The notes under the pieces are model-generated. The model was not told the DNA's origin and did no database searches. It was given only the letters and a program-made list of their open reading frames with translations. 64,000 bases of DNA from Haloferax marinum (GTDB taxonomy: Archaea; Halobacteriota; Halobacteria; Halobacteriales; Haloferacaceae): assembly GCF_009674625.1 (NCBI RefSeq), contig NZ_WKJQ01000001.1, positions 558,001 through 622,000 of the forward strand. Direction: 5' to 3'. The first letter of the stretch is position 1. Each line of letters starts with the position of its first letter. The position numbers were made by a program, and so were the translations under genes. Shown one piece after another: positions 34,336 through 42,090 of this stretch.

Positions 34336-36768
34336 CTACTCCTCGACGACGACGACGCCGGTCATTCCTCCAACCTCGTGCGGGACGCAGAAGTACGCGT
34401 GTTCTCCCGCAGTCTCGAACGTGTGGACGTAGGACTGGCCGGACTGGACGGCACCGTTCAGTTCTGTCCACCCGTCTTCGGCCGCCTCTTGGGACTCGAA
34501 CCCACCGGATGCCCAGTAGGCCGCGCCTTCGGGGGTTTCGTCGGCGTCGGCGGTTACCGTGTGGGCTTCGCCCTCAGCGTGTTCGAAGACGACCGTATCA
34601 CCGACGCTCACGGTGAGTTCGGCCGGTTCGAACGAGACGGCTTTCATCTTCACCACGTGGTCGGCGTCTTCTGGGACTCCTTCGACGACGTTCGGGCCGC
34701 CCGTGTAAGACGATTCAGCGTCACCGTGACCGTGGTCGTGTGCCGAGTGGTCGACCGGTGCCTCGTCGATAGCACCGGCGACGGCGAACTGCGCACGAGT
34801 CGTCGCGGCCGCGTAGGCGTTCGCAGCAGAATCGACGTCTTCGCCCTCGTCGAGCGCCTCGATGTAGGACGACAGCGCCTCCTCGAACCGTTCGTAGGTG
34901 TCGTGGTCCGCTTCTTCCACCAGCTCGTGGACTTCAGCGTCCTCGAACGTCTCGAAGACGGTGCTCATGCGGTCTGAAGCGACACCCGACAGGCCGGCGT
35001 CCGCGGCGGCCGTCGAGACGACGGCGTACATCGAGTCGACCGTCTTCTGGTTGTAGGTCTTCGCCGCTCCGTAGGCGTCACCGTCCGATTCGGCGGCCGA
35101 CCCGATTCCTTCGAGCGCACCTTCGAACGACTCGTAGAGGTCGTGGTCGGCGTGTTCGAGGGATTCGTGATACCCACCTGCACCTTCCTCGAAGAATCCA
35201 TAGGCTGACTCGACGACGGTTCCTGCACGGGCGTTCGCACCAACCTGTGCGAGAGCGGCGGCGTCGAATCCACGGGCACCGAAGAACGCCGCTTCGGCCG
35301 CAGAGACCTCAGCAGTCGTACCGACGGCAGTCTCGAACTCGAAGAGGGCGTCCATCGCGCCTTCGGCGTGTGTTGCGGCGGTTTCGGCGTCGTCTGCCTC
35401 CGCGGCGTCGGCCAGGCCGGCGAGGTGTTCCTCCTCGAACCGGTGATAGAGGTCTTCGGACTCGTGTTCGATGGCCTCGTGGAGGTTCGCTTCGTTCTCC
35501 TCGAACCGTTCGAAGAGGCGTTCGGCGATGGCTTTCGCGCGGTCGGTCTCGCCGACAGCAACGAGTTCTCGGGCGTCGCCGAGTCGGGCGCGGAAGAACG
35601 AGGCTTCGAGGATGGCCGCGGATTCGCCGCCTGCGAGCGCAGAGACGCCTGTGAGGAGGTTCTCGTCGACGGTAGCGAGCGCTTCTTCGGACGCCGCGAG
35701 GTCACCGGACTGAGCGGCCTCTTTCAACGATTCGAGACCTCCCTCGAAGCCTTCGTAGGCGTCGTGGTCGGCTTCTTCGAGGGCTTCGTGAGCGCGTGCG
35801 CCTTCGAAGTGCGCGTAGATGTCGCCGGCGAGCGTCGCGGCGTAGTCGGTCTGCTCCTGTTGGACTAGCCACGCGACGTCGGCAGTGCGAGCGCGGTAAA
35901 GAGTGAGTGTGGAAGCGTGTGCGTACTCGTCACCGGGACCACCGAGGCCGGTGAGGACCTCGGCGTCGAACCCGACGGCCTGCATGAGCGCGAAGTGGGC
36001 CGCACCTGCGGCGGCCTCCGGGGCCACTTCGAAACTCGCGTCGACCATCGCAGTTGCGGCAGTGCGGGACGACTGTCGAATCGTCTCCGCGTCCGTCGCC
36101 TCTGCTGCGCCTTCGATACCCGCTTCGAACGTCTCGTAGAGTTCGTGAGACGCTTCTTCGATGACTTCGTGTTCGGGTGCTTCTTCGAACGATTCGTAGA
36201 CGCTGTGTGCGAGTTCTGCTGCGGCATCGACTTCTCCAGCGGCGGCGAGCATCTCGACGTCGCGGGCGCGGGCGGCGAACGTGAAGAGACCGAACGCGTC
36301 GACGATTGCCGGGTCGGTCCGTCCGCGCTGGGCCGCGAGGAGGTTGTTCGCCGCCTCCATCGCGAGGTCAGTTCCCTCGCCAGACTGTCCGTCGGAGAAT
36401 GCGTGTGCCGCGCCGCCGAGGTTCTCCTCGAACGATTCGTAGTTCTGTTCGTTCGTCGCTTCCAGTTGCTCGTGGACGCTCCACTCGCCAGACGACTGTT
36501 CGAACCGTTCGAAGACGTCTTCTGCGACACGGCCAGCAGTCCCGAGTCGCCCTGCAGCGGCGAGTGCGACAGTGTCGTGCAGTCGCGCACGCATCGCGTT
36601 CCACTCTGCTGCGACGGCCGTCGAAGCATCGACGCTCCCCGACGCCGCCTCCGACGTGGAGGCTTCCGCCTCCGCCGATTGACCAGTAGGCGCATTACAA
36701 CCCGCGAGGCCGGCGGTTGCGATTGCCAGCCCGGTCGTCTTCAAGAGAGTCCGTCGAGAGTACGTCAT
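34336..36768 (-). CDS. Large DUF5059-type lipoprotein fused to a blue-copper (halocyanin-like) domain
   Basis: An 810-residue secreted protein. A Tat signal with lipobox (SRRTLLKTTG, then LAGC) is followed by about six degenerate helical repeats of roughly 100-115 residues. Most contain a HE-x2-EEA-x-HD-x-YE-x-FE helix (e.g. HEALEEADHDAYEGFE). A His-rich linker (HSAHDHGHGD) precedes a C-terminal cupredoxin domain with type-1 copper ligands (EGEAHTV, YFCVPHEVGGM). DUF5059 proteins are haloarchaeal. The Glu/His-rich repeats suggest metal binding. Three palindromic iron-box-like sites lie upstream, so control by iron is expected. The TATA-like CTTTTATT is about 27 nt upstream. Confidence 0.88.
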   Translation of the reverse strand: MTYSRRTLLKTTGLAIATAGLAGCNAPTGQSAEAEASTSEAASGSVDASTAVAAEWNAMRARLHDTVALAAAGRLGTAGRVAEDVFERFEQSSGEWSVHEQLEATNEQNYESFEENLGGAAHAFSDGQSGEGTDLAMEAANNLLAAQRGRTDPAIVDAFGLFTFAARARDVEMLAAAGEVDAAAELAHSVYESFEEAPEHEVIEEASHELYETFEAGIEGAAEATDAETIRQSSRTAATAMVDASFEVAPEAAAGAAHFALMQAVGFDAEVLTGLGGPGDEYAHASTLTLYRARTADVAWLVQQEQTDYAATLAGDIYAHFEGARAHEALEEADHDAYEGFEGGLESLKEAAQSGDLAASEEALATVDENLLTGVSALAGGESAAILEASFFRARLGDARELVAVGETDRAKAIAERLFERFEENEANLHEAIEHESEDLYHRFEEEHLAGLADAAEADDAETAATHAEGAMDALFEFETAVGTTAEVSAAEAAFFGARGFDAAALAQVGANARAGTVVESAYGFFEEGAGGYHESLEHADHDLYESFEGALEGIGSAAESDGDAYGAAKTYNQKTVDSMYAVVSTAAADAGLSGVASDRMSTVFETFEDAEVHELVEEADHDTYERFEEALSSYIEALDEGEDVDSAANAYAAATTRAQFAVAGAIDEAPVDHSAHDHGHGDAESSYTGGPNVVEGVPEDADHVVKMKAVSFEPAELTVSVGDTVVFEHAEGEAHTVTADADETPEGAAYWASGGFESQEAAEDGWTELNGAVQSGQSYVHTFETAGEHAYFCVPHEVGGMTGVVVVEE

Positions 36769-36773
36769 CAGGT

Positions 36774-36789
36774 TTTAGGCTCGCCTAAA
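36774..36789. promoter_or_regulatory. Iron-box-like palindrome, site 1
   Basis: TTTAGGCTCGCCTAAA has perfect 7-bp arms (TTTAGGC/GCCTAAA) around TC. It overlaps the transcription start expected for the DUF5059 gene. The half-site resembles those of archaeal DtxR/SirR/Idr-type iron repressors. Confidence 0.75.
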
Positions 36790-36790
36790 C

Positions 36791-36800
36791 CAATAAAAGT
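36791..36800 (-). promoter_or_regulatory. TATA-like box of the DUF5059 gene
   Basis: On the minus strand this reads CTTTTATTGG, centred about 27 nt before the ATG at 36768. It lies between palindromes 1 and 2, so repressor binding on either side would block it. Confidence 0.6.
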
Positions 36801-36808
36801 GCTTCGAT

Positions 36809-36826
36809 TTTTAGGCCGGCCTAAAA
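36809..36826. promoter_or_regulatory. Iron-box-like palindrome, site 2 (perfect 18 bp)
   Basis: TTTTAGGCCGGCCTAAAA is a perfect palindrome. It sits upstream of the TATA box. Its centre is 36 bp from that of site 1. Confidence 0.8.
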
Positions 36827-36861
36827 CGAGTGGGTCAGTTGCGACTCGGATTGTCCCTAGT

Positions 36862-36877
36862 TTTTGGTCACCCTAAA
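36862..36877. promoter_or_regulatory. Iron-box-like palindrome, site 3 (imperfect)
   Basis: TTTTGGTCACCCTAAA matches the other two sites with several mismatches. It is centred 52 bp from site 2. It may be a weaker or accessory operator. Confidence 0.55.
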
Positions 36878-36983
36878 CGTGTTTAACTCCGTCGGTCGTT
36901 CGGCTACTGGTCTACTCAGTACCCCGGTTTGCGCATACCTCTCCGCGAAATCGAGGTCGTTAGCAGGAGAGGGGGTAGGGTAA

Positions 36984-37018
36984 GGTGAGGTGAGGTGAGG
37001 TGAGGTGAGGTGAGGTGG
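36984..37018. repeat. GGTGA pentanucleotide microsatellite
   Basis: Six perfect GGTGA copies (36984-37013) are followed by GGTGG, embedded in a GGGTA-rich tract. It lies in the 373-bp space between the DUF5059 gene and the NCS2 permease gene, on the permease 3' side. The remainder of that space, apart from the three palindromes, shows no other recognisable feature. Confidence 0.85.
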
Positions 37019-37141
37019 AGGAGGGAGAAACCAGGTTCAGTCGAAACAGTCGAGTCGTCTGAAAAAACGAGTGGACGGAACCGAAATCGGGTGGTCGAAA
37101 CCGAGTGTTGCGAGTCGTCGTTCGGAAGACGGCGTCGTCGA

Positions 37142-38731
37142 TTAGTCCGCCGTGGTCGAATCGTCGCGGAGGCGGTCGAACATCGACGTAAACTCGCCGT
37201 CTTCTTCGACGGTGTCTTCCCACTCTTCGAGGCCGCGTTCGACGCGAGTGCCCTCGATGGTGTTGTCGAAGAAGAACGCGAACAGCCCGCCGACGGCCAT
37301 CCCCGTCGAACCGATGACGAAGATGGTGTCTGCGACGAGTTGCGTGCCGAGAACCTCGCCGACGATGGCGACCTGACTCATTCCCTGACGGAACGCTTCG
37401 GCACTGCCGACGTTACCCATGTACGCCGGAATCGCGAGGCCGGCGAACATGGCGACGCCGATGATGAAGATGTTCCGCGAGGAGTCGAGGTCCACGTACT
37501 TCAGGTTCGACAGGCCGACGGCGACGATTTGGCCGAACATGGCGATGTAGAGCCCACCGACGATGGGGCCGGGAATCGTCGCGATAAGCTGACCGAAGTA
37601 GCCGACGAAGCCCATGACGAGCATCAGTGCGGCACCGACCTGCACGACGTAGCGAGAGGCCACGCCCGTGAGGCCGATTGCGCCGATGTTCTCGGAGTAG
37701 GAGGTCGAACCGCTTCCGCCCATGGTGGCCGAGAAGATGTTCATCAGGCCTTCCATGCCGATGCCGTGGTTGATGCGACGCTTCGACGGTGCACCGACGC
37801 CCGACAGACGCGCGACGGCGTGGTAGTCACCGAAGGATTCGACCATCGAGGCGGCGACGCCAGCGAGCATGCCGATGATGAACGAGGTGGTGAACTGCGG
37901 GATACCGAATGCGACTGTGCCCACGACGGGGAGTGCGACTTCCATCGTGCCCGCGCCGCCCGCGAAGCCCCACTGGAAGGGGTAGATGGGCATGAACGCC
38001 GGCGCGCTGGCGACGGACTGCAGGTTCACGAATCCGGGTGCGCCGGCGGCGATGACGCCCGTGACCGAGAGAACCGCCGCGATGACGTACGAGACGATGA
38101 CGCCGAGGAGCACCGGGAACAGTTTGAACGCCGGGTGAGCGGTGTCGAGGTACTGCGAGAACAGGACGATGAGTGCGAGCGTCAGGCCGAGGAGCCACCA
38201 GTTGTTGGTGGCCGACGTGACTTGTGGGACGCTGAACAGCGACAGACCGATGAGTGCAATCGTCGGGGCGATGACGACTGGCGAGATGAACTTCCGGACG
38301 CGTCCGAGCAGTCCGAAGTAGCCGACGAGCACTTCGACGGCCGCCGCGACGATGATTGCACCTTGCAGTTGGAGCAGCGCCGTCTGCCACGCGGGCCCGA
38401 CGGGGTCGGTCGCTTGCACGACGCCGATGACGGCGATTGCCGGTGCGAGCATCGAGAACGGTGCACCCTGAACGATGGGGTAGCGGTTCCCGAACGTCGT
38501 CTGCATCAGCGTCGCGATACCGGAGACGACGAAGAACGTCCCGACGAATCGCGGAACGACGTCGCCGGGCATACCCAACACTCCAGCGAGGATGAGAGGA
38601 ACGGCGATGTTTGCGCCCACCATCGTGAGATAGTGTTGGGCGCCGAGAAGGAGAGCGGTTGGAAGGGGTGGTTTGTCGTCGATACCGTACTGCACGAATG
38701 AAGAGGGTGATGAGTCGTCCGTCACGACCAT
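37142..38731 (-). CDS. NCS2-family xanthine/uracil permease
   Basis: A 529-residue protein with about 14 helices. NCS2 features are clear: GAQHYLTMVGANIAVPLIL at the start, the AGAPGFVNL and QWGFAGGAG region, and GMEGLMNIFSATMGGSGSTSY, the usual substrate-site segment. It imports a nucleobase such as uracil, xanthine or urate. The ATG at 38731 opens MVVTDDSS. A longer frame to 38971 runs through the promoter and is rejected. The TATA points to a mini-ORF ATG at 38763 rather than to 38731. Confidence 0.9.
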   Translation of the reverse strand: MVVTDDSSPSSFVQYGIDDKPPLPTALLLGAQHYLTMVGANIAVPLILAGVLGMPGDVVPRFVGTFFVVSGIATLMQTTFGNRYPIVQGAPFSMLAPAIAVIGVVQATDPVGPAWQTALLQLQGAIIVAAAVEVLVGYFGLLGRVRKFISPVVIAPTIALIGLSLFSVPQVTSATNNWWLLGLTLALIVLFSQYLDTAHPAFKLFPVLLGVIVSYVIAAVLSVTGVIAAGAPGFVNLQSVASAPAFMPIYPFQWGFAGGAGTMEVALPVVGTVAFGIPQFTTSFIIGMLAGVAASMVESFGDYHAVARLSGVGAPSKRRINHGIGMEGLMNIFSATMGGSGSTSYSENIGAIGLTGVASRYVVQVGAALMLVMGFVGYFGQLIATIPGPIVGGLYIAMFGQIVAVGLSNLKYVDLDSSRNIFIIGVAMFAGLAIPAYMGNVGSAEAFRQGMSQVAIVGEVLGTQLVADTIFVIGSTGMAVGGLFAFFFDNTIEGTRVERGLEEWEDTVEEDGEFTSMFDRLRDDSTTAD

Positions 38732-38763
38732 CCCCCCGTATATGGTGGCTCTCTGCCGAGCAT
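38722..38763 (-). CDS. Putative leaderless mini-ORF (13 codons) before the NCS2 gene
   Basis: On the minus strand the ATG at 38763 encodes MLGREPPYTGGWS and stops at 38724-38722, a few bases past the permease ATG at 38731. The strong TATA (TATATA, about 38787-38794) is centred 27-29 nt before this mini-ORF start. Confidence 0.5.
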   Translation of the reverse strand: MLGREPPYTGGWS

Positions 38764-38859
38764 GGTTGTTCCAGCATTCCATTGGTAGTATATATGTCCT
38801 ACTAATTCGCAAGTGTCGGTGGGGTAACGATTTTGTCACACCGGTCTGACTCGTCTCTC

Positions 38860-40203
38860 GTGAGCAGACTCCCATCGTCACCCCCGGCGAGACGCGACAG
38901 GTGGCTCGTCGGATGGGCCCTCGGATACGCAGCAGTCGGGGCGTCCTCGCTCGTCGTTCCGCTCTACGCAATCGAGTTAGGTGCCAACGCGCTGTTCGTC
39001 GGTCTCATCGCAGCAACCGCCGCGTTCGCCGGTGCACCCGGTGCGATTATCTGGGGCCGACTCGCCGCGCGAGCGAATCGGCGCCGTCCATTCGTCCTCG
39101 TCGCACTTGCCTCGACAGCTGGTTCCCTCCTCGTCGTCGCGAGTGTGAACTCACCGATGGCTGTACTTGCTGCGAACACACTCTTGTGGTTCGTCGTCGC
39201 CGCCGCCGCACCGGTGTTGAATCTCATCGTCGTCGAGGGCGTCACACCAGACCAGTGGGACCGACGATTCGGCGTCCTCAACCACTATCAGGGCTACGGA
39301 TGGCTCGGTGGGCTCGTCGTCGGTGCACTCTGGTCTGCGCTCGCACCTCGCGTCTTCGCACTCGACGCACTCGCCGTGCAACGGTGGTTCCTCGTCGCGT
39401 CGGGGGGCGTCGCCGCCCTTGGTGCGATTGTCGTTCGCGTGTGGTATCCCGACCGACCCACCGTCTCCAGTCGGCGGTTCGCACGGCTCTCGGCGGGAAT
39501 CCGCCGACAAAGCGGGCTCATCGGTCGATCGGTACGGGCGGTCCCCTACGGACCATCTCGAATGTACTGGGCACTGCGAGAACTGGACGTCGCCGACTTG
39601 CGAGCACGGGCGACTCCCGTCTTGCTCAACTATCTCGCCGCGGCGACGCTGTTCTTCGTCGGCTTTTCGGTCTTTTTCGGCCCGCTGCCGGCGTACCTCG
39701 TCTCTGTGGGACGGACCGCCGACGAGGTGTTCGTCCTCTTCGTCCTGTCGAGTCTCGGGTCCGCACTGAGTTACGCCCGCGTCGGTGCGTTGGCGGCGAC
39801 GTACGATTCACGACGATTACAGGTCGGAGCGTTGGCGACACGTGGCTTCGCGTTCCCACTCGTCGCCGTCGCTGGGACGTATCTCGCTGGCCAGACGAGT
39901 CTCGTCGTTCTCGGTGCGACGTTCCTCGTCATCGGTGTCACGTGGGCGGTCATCGCCGTGACTGCTACCGGGCTGGTCACCCGACTCGCACCGGACCTCA
40001 TCCGCGGCGAAGCACTCGGTGCGTACACGGCACTGGCGAGTATCGGCGGTGGTGTCGGCTCTGCACTCGGCGGTGTCGTCGCGACCGAACTCGGCTACGT
40101 CTCGGCGTTTGGACTCGCCGGAGTAATCGTGGTGGCGGCGCTCGTCGTCGTGTGGTCGTCGGGTGAAAACGTCGTGCGGGGCCGGTTAGCGTCGACCGAG
40201 TAG
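38860..40203 (+). CDS. Major facilitator superfamily transporter
   Basis: A protein of about 447 residues with 12 helices, typical first-half loop residues and a basic central linker (about 175-230). No substrate-specific motif is evident. The GTG at 38860 is preferred because GATTTTGTC lies about 28 nt upstream; an in-frame TTG at 38833 would sit on that box. The stop directly abuts that of cheW, with no intergenic base. Confidence 0.85.
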   Translation: MSRLPSSPPARRDRWLVGWALGYAAVGASSLVVPLYAIELGANALFVGLIAATAAFAGAPGAIIWGRLAARANRRRPFVLVALASTAGSLLVVASVNSPMAVLAANTLLWFVVAAAAPVLNLIVVEGVTPDQWDRRFGVLNHYQGYGWLGGLVVGALWSALAPRVFALDALAVQRWFLVASGGVAALGAIVVRVWYPDRPTVSSRRFARLSAGIRRQSGLIGRSVRAVPYGPSRMYWALRELDVADLRARATPVLLNYLAAATLFFVGFSVFFGPLPAYLVSVGRTADEVFVLFVLSSLGSALSYARVGALAATYDSRRLQVGALATRGFAFPLVAVAGTYLAGQTSLVVLGATFLVIGVTWAVIAVTATGLVTRLAPDLIRGEALGAYTALASIGGGVGSALGGVVATELGYVSAFGLAGVIVVAALVVVWSSGENVVRGRLASTE

Positions 40204-40674
40204 TTACTCGATAGCGTGGACTGGAGAGATCCAGACCACGAGGTCGCCGTCGCGTTTGATGACGCCCTCGATGGAGTCGTCTTTCTCTAACGGCGGGTCT
40301 TCGACGTCGTTCATCGAGACACGGACGACCTGATACACTTCGTCGACGAGCCAGCCAGTCGCCGCTTCGTCTTCGAACTTGTTGGGGTCGAAGATGACGA
40401 TGCGCTTGGAGTCGCCCTCGTCGTCGATGCTGAACAGCGACTTGGGGTTGATGATGGACGTCGTCCGACCGCGTAGGTCCATCACGCCTTCGACGTAGTC
40501 GGGAGCGTTCGGCACGCCCGTGAGTTGACCTTTGTCGACGATTTCGCTCACGTACTCGATATCGACGCAGTAGGTCTCCGGACCAAGTTGGAACTCGAGG
40601 ACTTGGACCTCTTCTACGGAGTCCGCCTCGGCGTCGTCCTCTGCCACCTCGGTTGTGATTGCATCCTGTCGCAT
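40204..40674 (-). CDS. cheW: Chemotaxis coupling protein CheW
   Basis: A 156-residue protein with one CheW domain (VLEFQLGPETYCVDIEYVSEIV, then VEGVMDLRGRTTSIINPKSLF). It links receptor complexes to CheA. It is the first gene of the chemotaxis block, oriented opposite to cheB, with 295 bp between the starts. The stop directly abuts the convergent MFS stop. Confidence 0.93.
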   Translation of the reverse strand: MRQDAITTEVAEDDAEADSVEEVQVLEFQLGPETYCVDIEYVSEIVDKGQLTGVPNAPDYVEGVMDLRGRTTSIINPKSLFSIDDEGDSKRIVIFDPNKFEDEAATGWLVDEVYQVVRVSMNDVEDPPLEKDDSIEGVIKRDGDLVVWISPVHAIE

Positions 40675-40780
40675 GGTAAAATCCGGCGGGGGAACACCAC
40701 CGCCTGTCTACCTCAGAGTGCAGCGATTCGGTCCATAAAGCTACGTACCCGATTATCACGCCTGATTCCTCCCGCCAAGC

Positions 40781-40790
40781 GTTTATATAC
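40781..40790 (+). promoter_or_regulatory. TATA box upstream of cheB mini-ORF
   Basis: GTTTATATAC is a strong TATA match. It is centred about 29 nt before the mini-ORF ATG at 40815 and 184 nt before the cheB ATG. GGAGGT (40807-40812), a Shine-Dalgarno-like sequence, lies just before the mini-ORF ATG. Confidence 0.7.
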
Positions 40791-40814
40791 CCAATTTCCG
40801 AACCTCGGAGGTAG

Positions 40815-40973
40815 ATGAGCGGTCAACGAAACGGCACGCTAACGACTCCAACGAGCCATCGGCAGGCGGCGCGTTCGACGCCACCGAGGAACCCTTGGCA
40901 GGTAGCCGAACGAGCTTCGGCCACGCTGTTGCTAACTCTCTCCCCAAGTCGCCCCTGTGGGTGGGGCCGATGA
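40815..40973 (+). CDS. Putative upstream ORF of cheB (52 codons)
   Basis: An ORF of 52 codons starting MSGQRNGTLTTPTSHRQA. It is rich in Arg, Pro and Thr and has no recognisable domain. It has its own TATA box and SD-like sequence. The TGA (40971-40973) overlaps the cheB ATG at 40970 as ATGA. It may be a translated leader that couples ribosomes onto cheB, or chance in GC-rich DNA. Confidence 0.45.
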   Translation: MSGQRNGTLTTPTSHRQAARSTPPRNPWQVAERASATLLLTLSPSRPCGWGR

Positions 40974-42088
40974 GTTCGTCCGCCGTCGGGGGACCGACAC
41001 GTGCTGTCGTCGTCGACGACTCACGGTTCATGCGGATGCTGATTCGAAAACTCCTCGAAGACGCAGACGTGGAAGTCGTCGCCGACGCAAGCAACGGTCG
41101 TGAGGCGATTTCGGTGGTCGATGAACACCGTCCCGACGTGGTGACGATGGACATCGAGATGCCCGAGATGAACGGTCTCGACGCGGTCGAACGTATCATG
41201 GACGAGTGTCCGACGCCCGTCCTCATGCTCTCGGCACACGCCGAGGAGGACGCAGACGTCACGTTCGACGCACTCGACAGAGGGGCAGTGGACTTCGTAA
41301 CCAAACCGGGTGGCGAAGTCACCTCCGAGATGCCACGCGTGAAACGCGAACTCGTCGAGAAAGTGCAGTCCGCCGCAGCGGTGGACCTCAGCGCGACACA
41401 GCGTCGGTCCCGGCCGCCAAAGGCCGACACTGGCCGGCAAAGGAAGACCGACTCGACGACGTCGGTGTCCTCGTCGTCCTCGTCGTCCTCGACGTCCAAA
41501 CAACTCCCTCCCGAAGGGTCGACGATTATCGTCGGGGCCTCGACGGGCGGCCCGAACGTCGTCGAGCGCGTTCTCGCGGGGCTTCCTGCGGACGCTGGGC
41601 TTCGTGTACTCGTCGTCCAGCACATGCCGAAAGGATTCACGAACCGATTCGCCGCACGTCTCGACGGCAGATGTGAGTACGACGTTCGCGAGGCAGAAGA
41701 CGGCGAGCGAATCGGCCCTGGGCAGATTCGCGTCGCACCGGGCGGGTCACACCTCCTCGTCACCGCCGACCGCGCCGGCAGACTCCGACTCGAACTCTCC
41801 GACGACGACCCGCTACACGGCGTCAAGCCGGCTATCGACCTCACGATGGCGTCGGCCGCCGAAGTGGTCGACGCGCCCCTCGCGGGTGTGTTGTTGACCG
41901 GGATGGGTCGTGACGGCGTCGAGGGAATGACGCGAATCGAACGGGCGGGCGGCCACACCGTCGCACAGGACGAAGAGACATCAGCAATCTTCGGGATGCC
42001 GAAGCGTGCCATCGAGGCAGGGTGTGTCGATACCATCGCACCCGACGGGCGCATCACCGACGAAACACTCCGCGGTATCACTACCTGA
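40970..42088 (+). CDS. cheB: Chemotaxis methylesterase CheB
   Basis: A 372-residue two-domain enzyme. The receiver domain has the phosphorylatable Asp61 (VVTMDIEMPEMNG). A Ser-rich linker (SVSSSSSSSSTS) joins it to the methylesterase domain, where the Ser-His-Asp triad lies in GASTGGP, QHMPKGFT and TGMGRDG. It removes methyl groups from receptor glutamates, countering CheR. The ATG at 40970 overlaps the mini-ORF stop. An in-frame TTG at 40895 would add an unlikely N-terminus. Confidence 0.93.
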   Translation: MSSSAVGGPTRAVVVDDSRFMRMLIRKLLEDADVEVVADASNGREAISVVDEHRPDVVTMDIEMPEMNGLDAVERIMDECPTPVLMLSAHAEEDADVTFDALDRGAVDFVTKPGGEVTSEMPRVKRELVEKVQSAAAVDLSATQRRSRPPKADTGRQRKTDSTTSVSSSSSSSSTSKQLPPEGSTIIVGASTGGPNVVERVLAGLPADAGLRVLVVQHMPKGFTNRFAARLDGRCEYDVREAEDGERIGPGQIRVAPGGSHLLVTADRAGRLRLELSDDDPLHGVKPAIDLTMASAAEVVDAPLAGVLLTGMGRDGVEGMTRIERAGGHTVAQDEETSAIFGMPKRAIEAGCVDTIAPDGRITDETLRGITT

Positions 42089-42090
42089 CT

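Noticed and set aside
36774..36826. The palindromes upstream of DUF5059 as terminators
   Set aside because: They lie upstream of a start codon around a TATA box with no T-run geometry for a converging transcript.
37010..38701. Long plus-strand ORF of 563 codons opposite the NCS2 permease
   Set aside because: It is the antisense shadow of a well-supported permease and has no recognisable domain.
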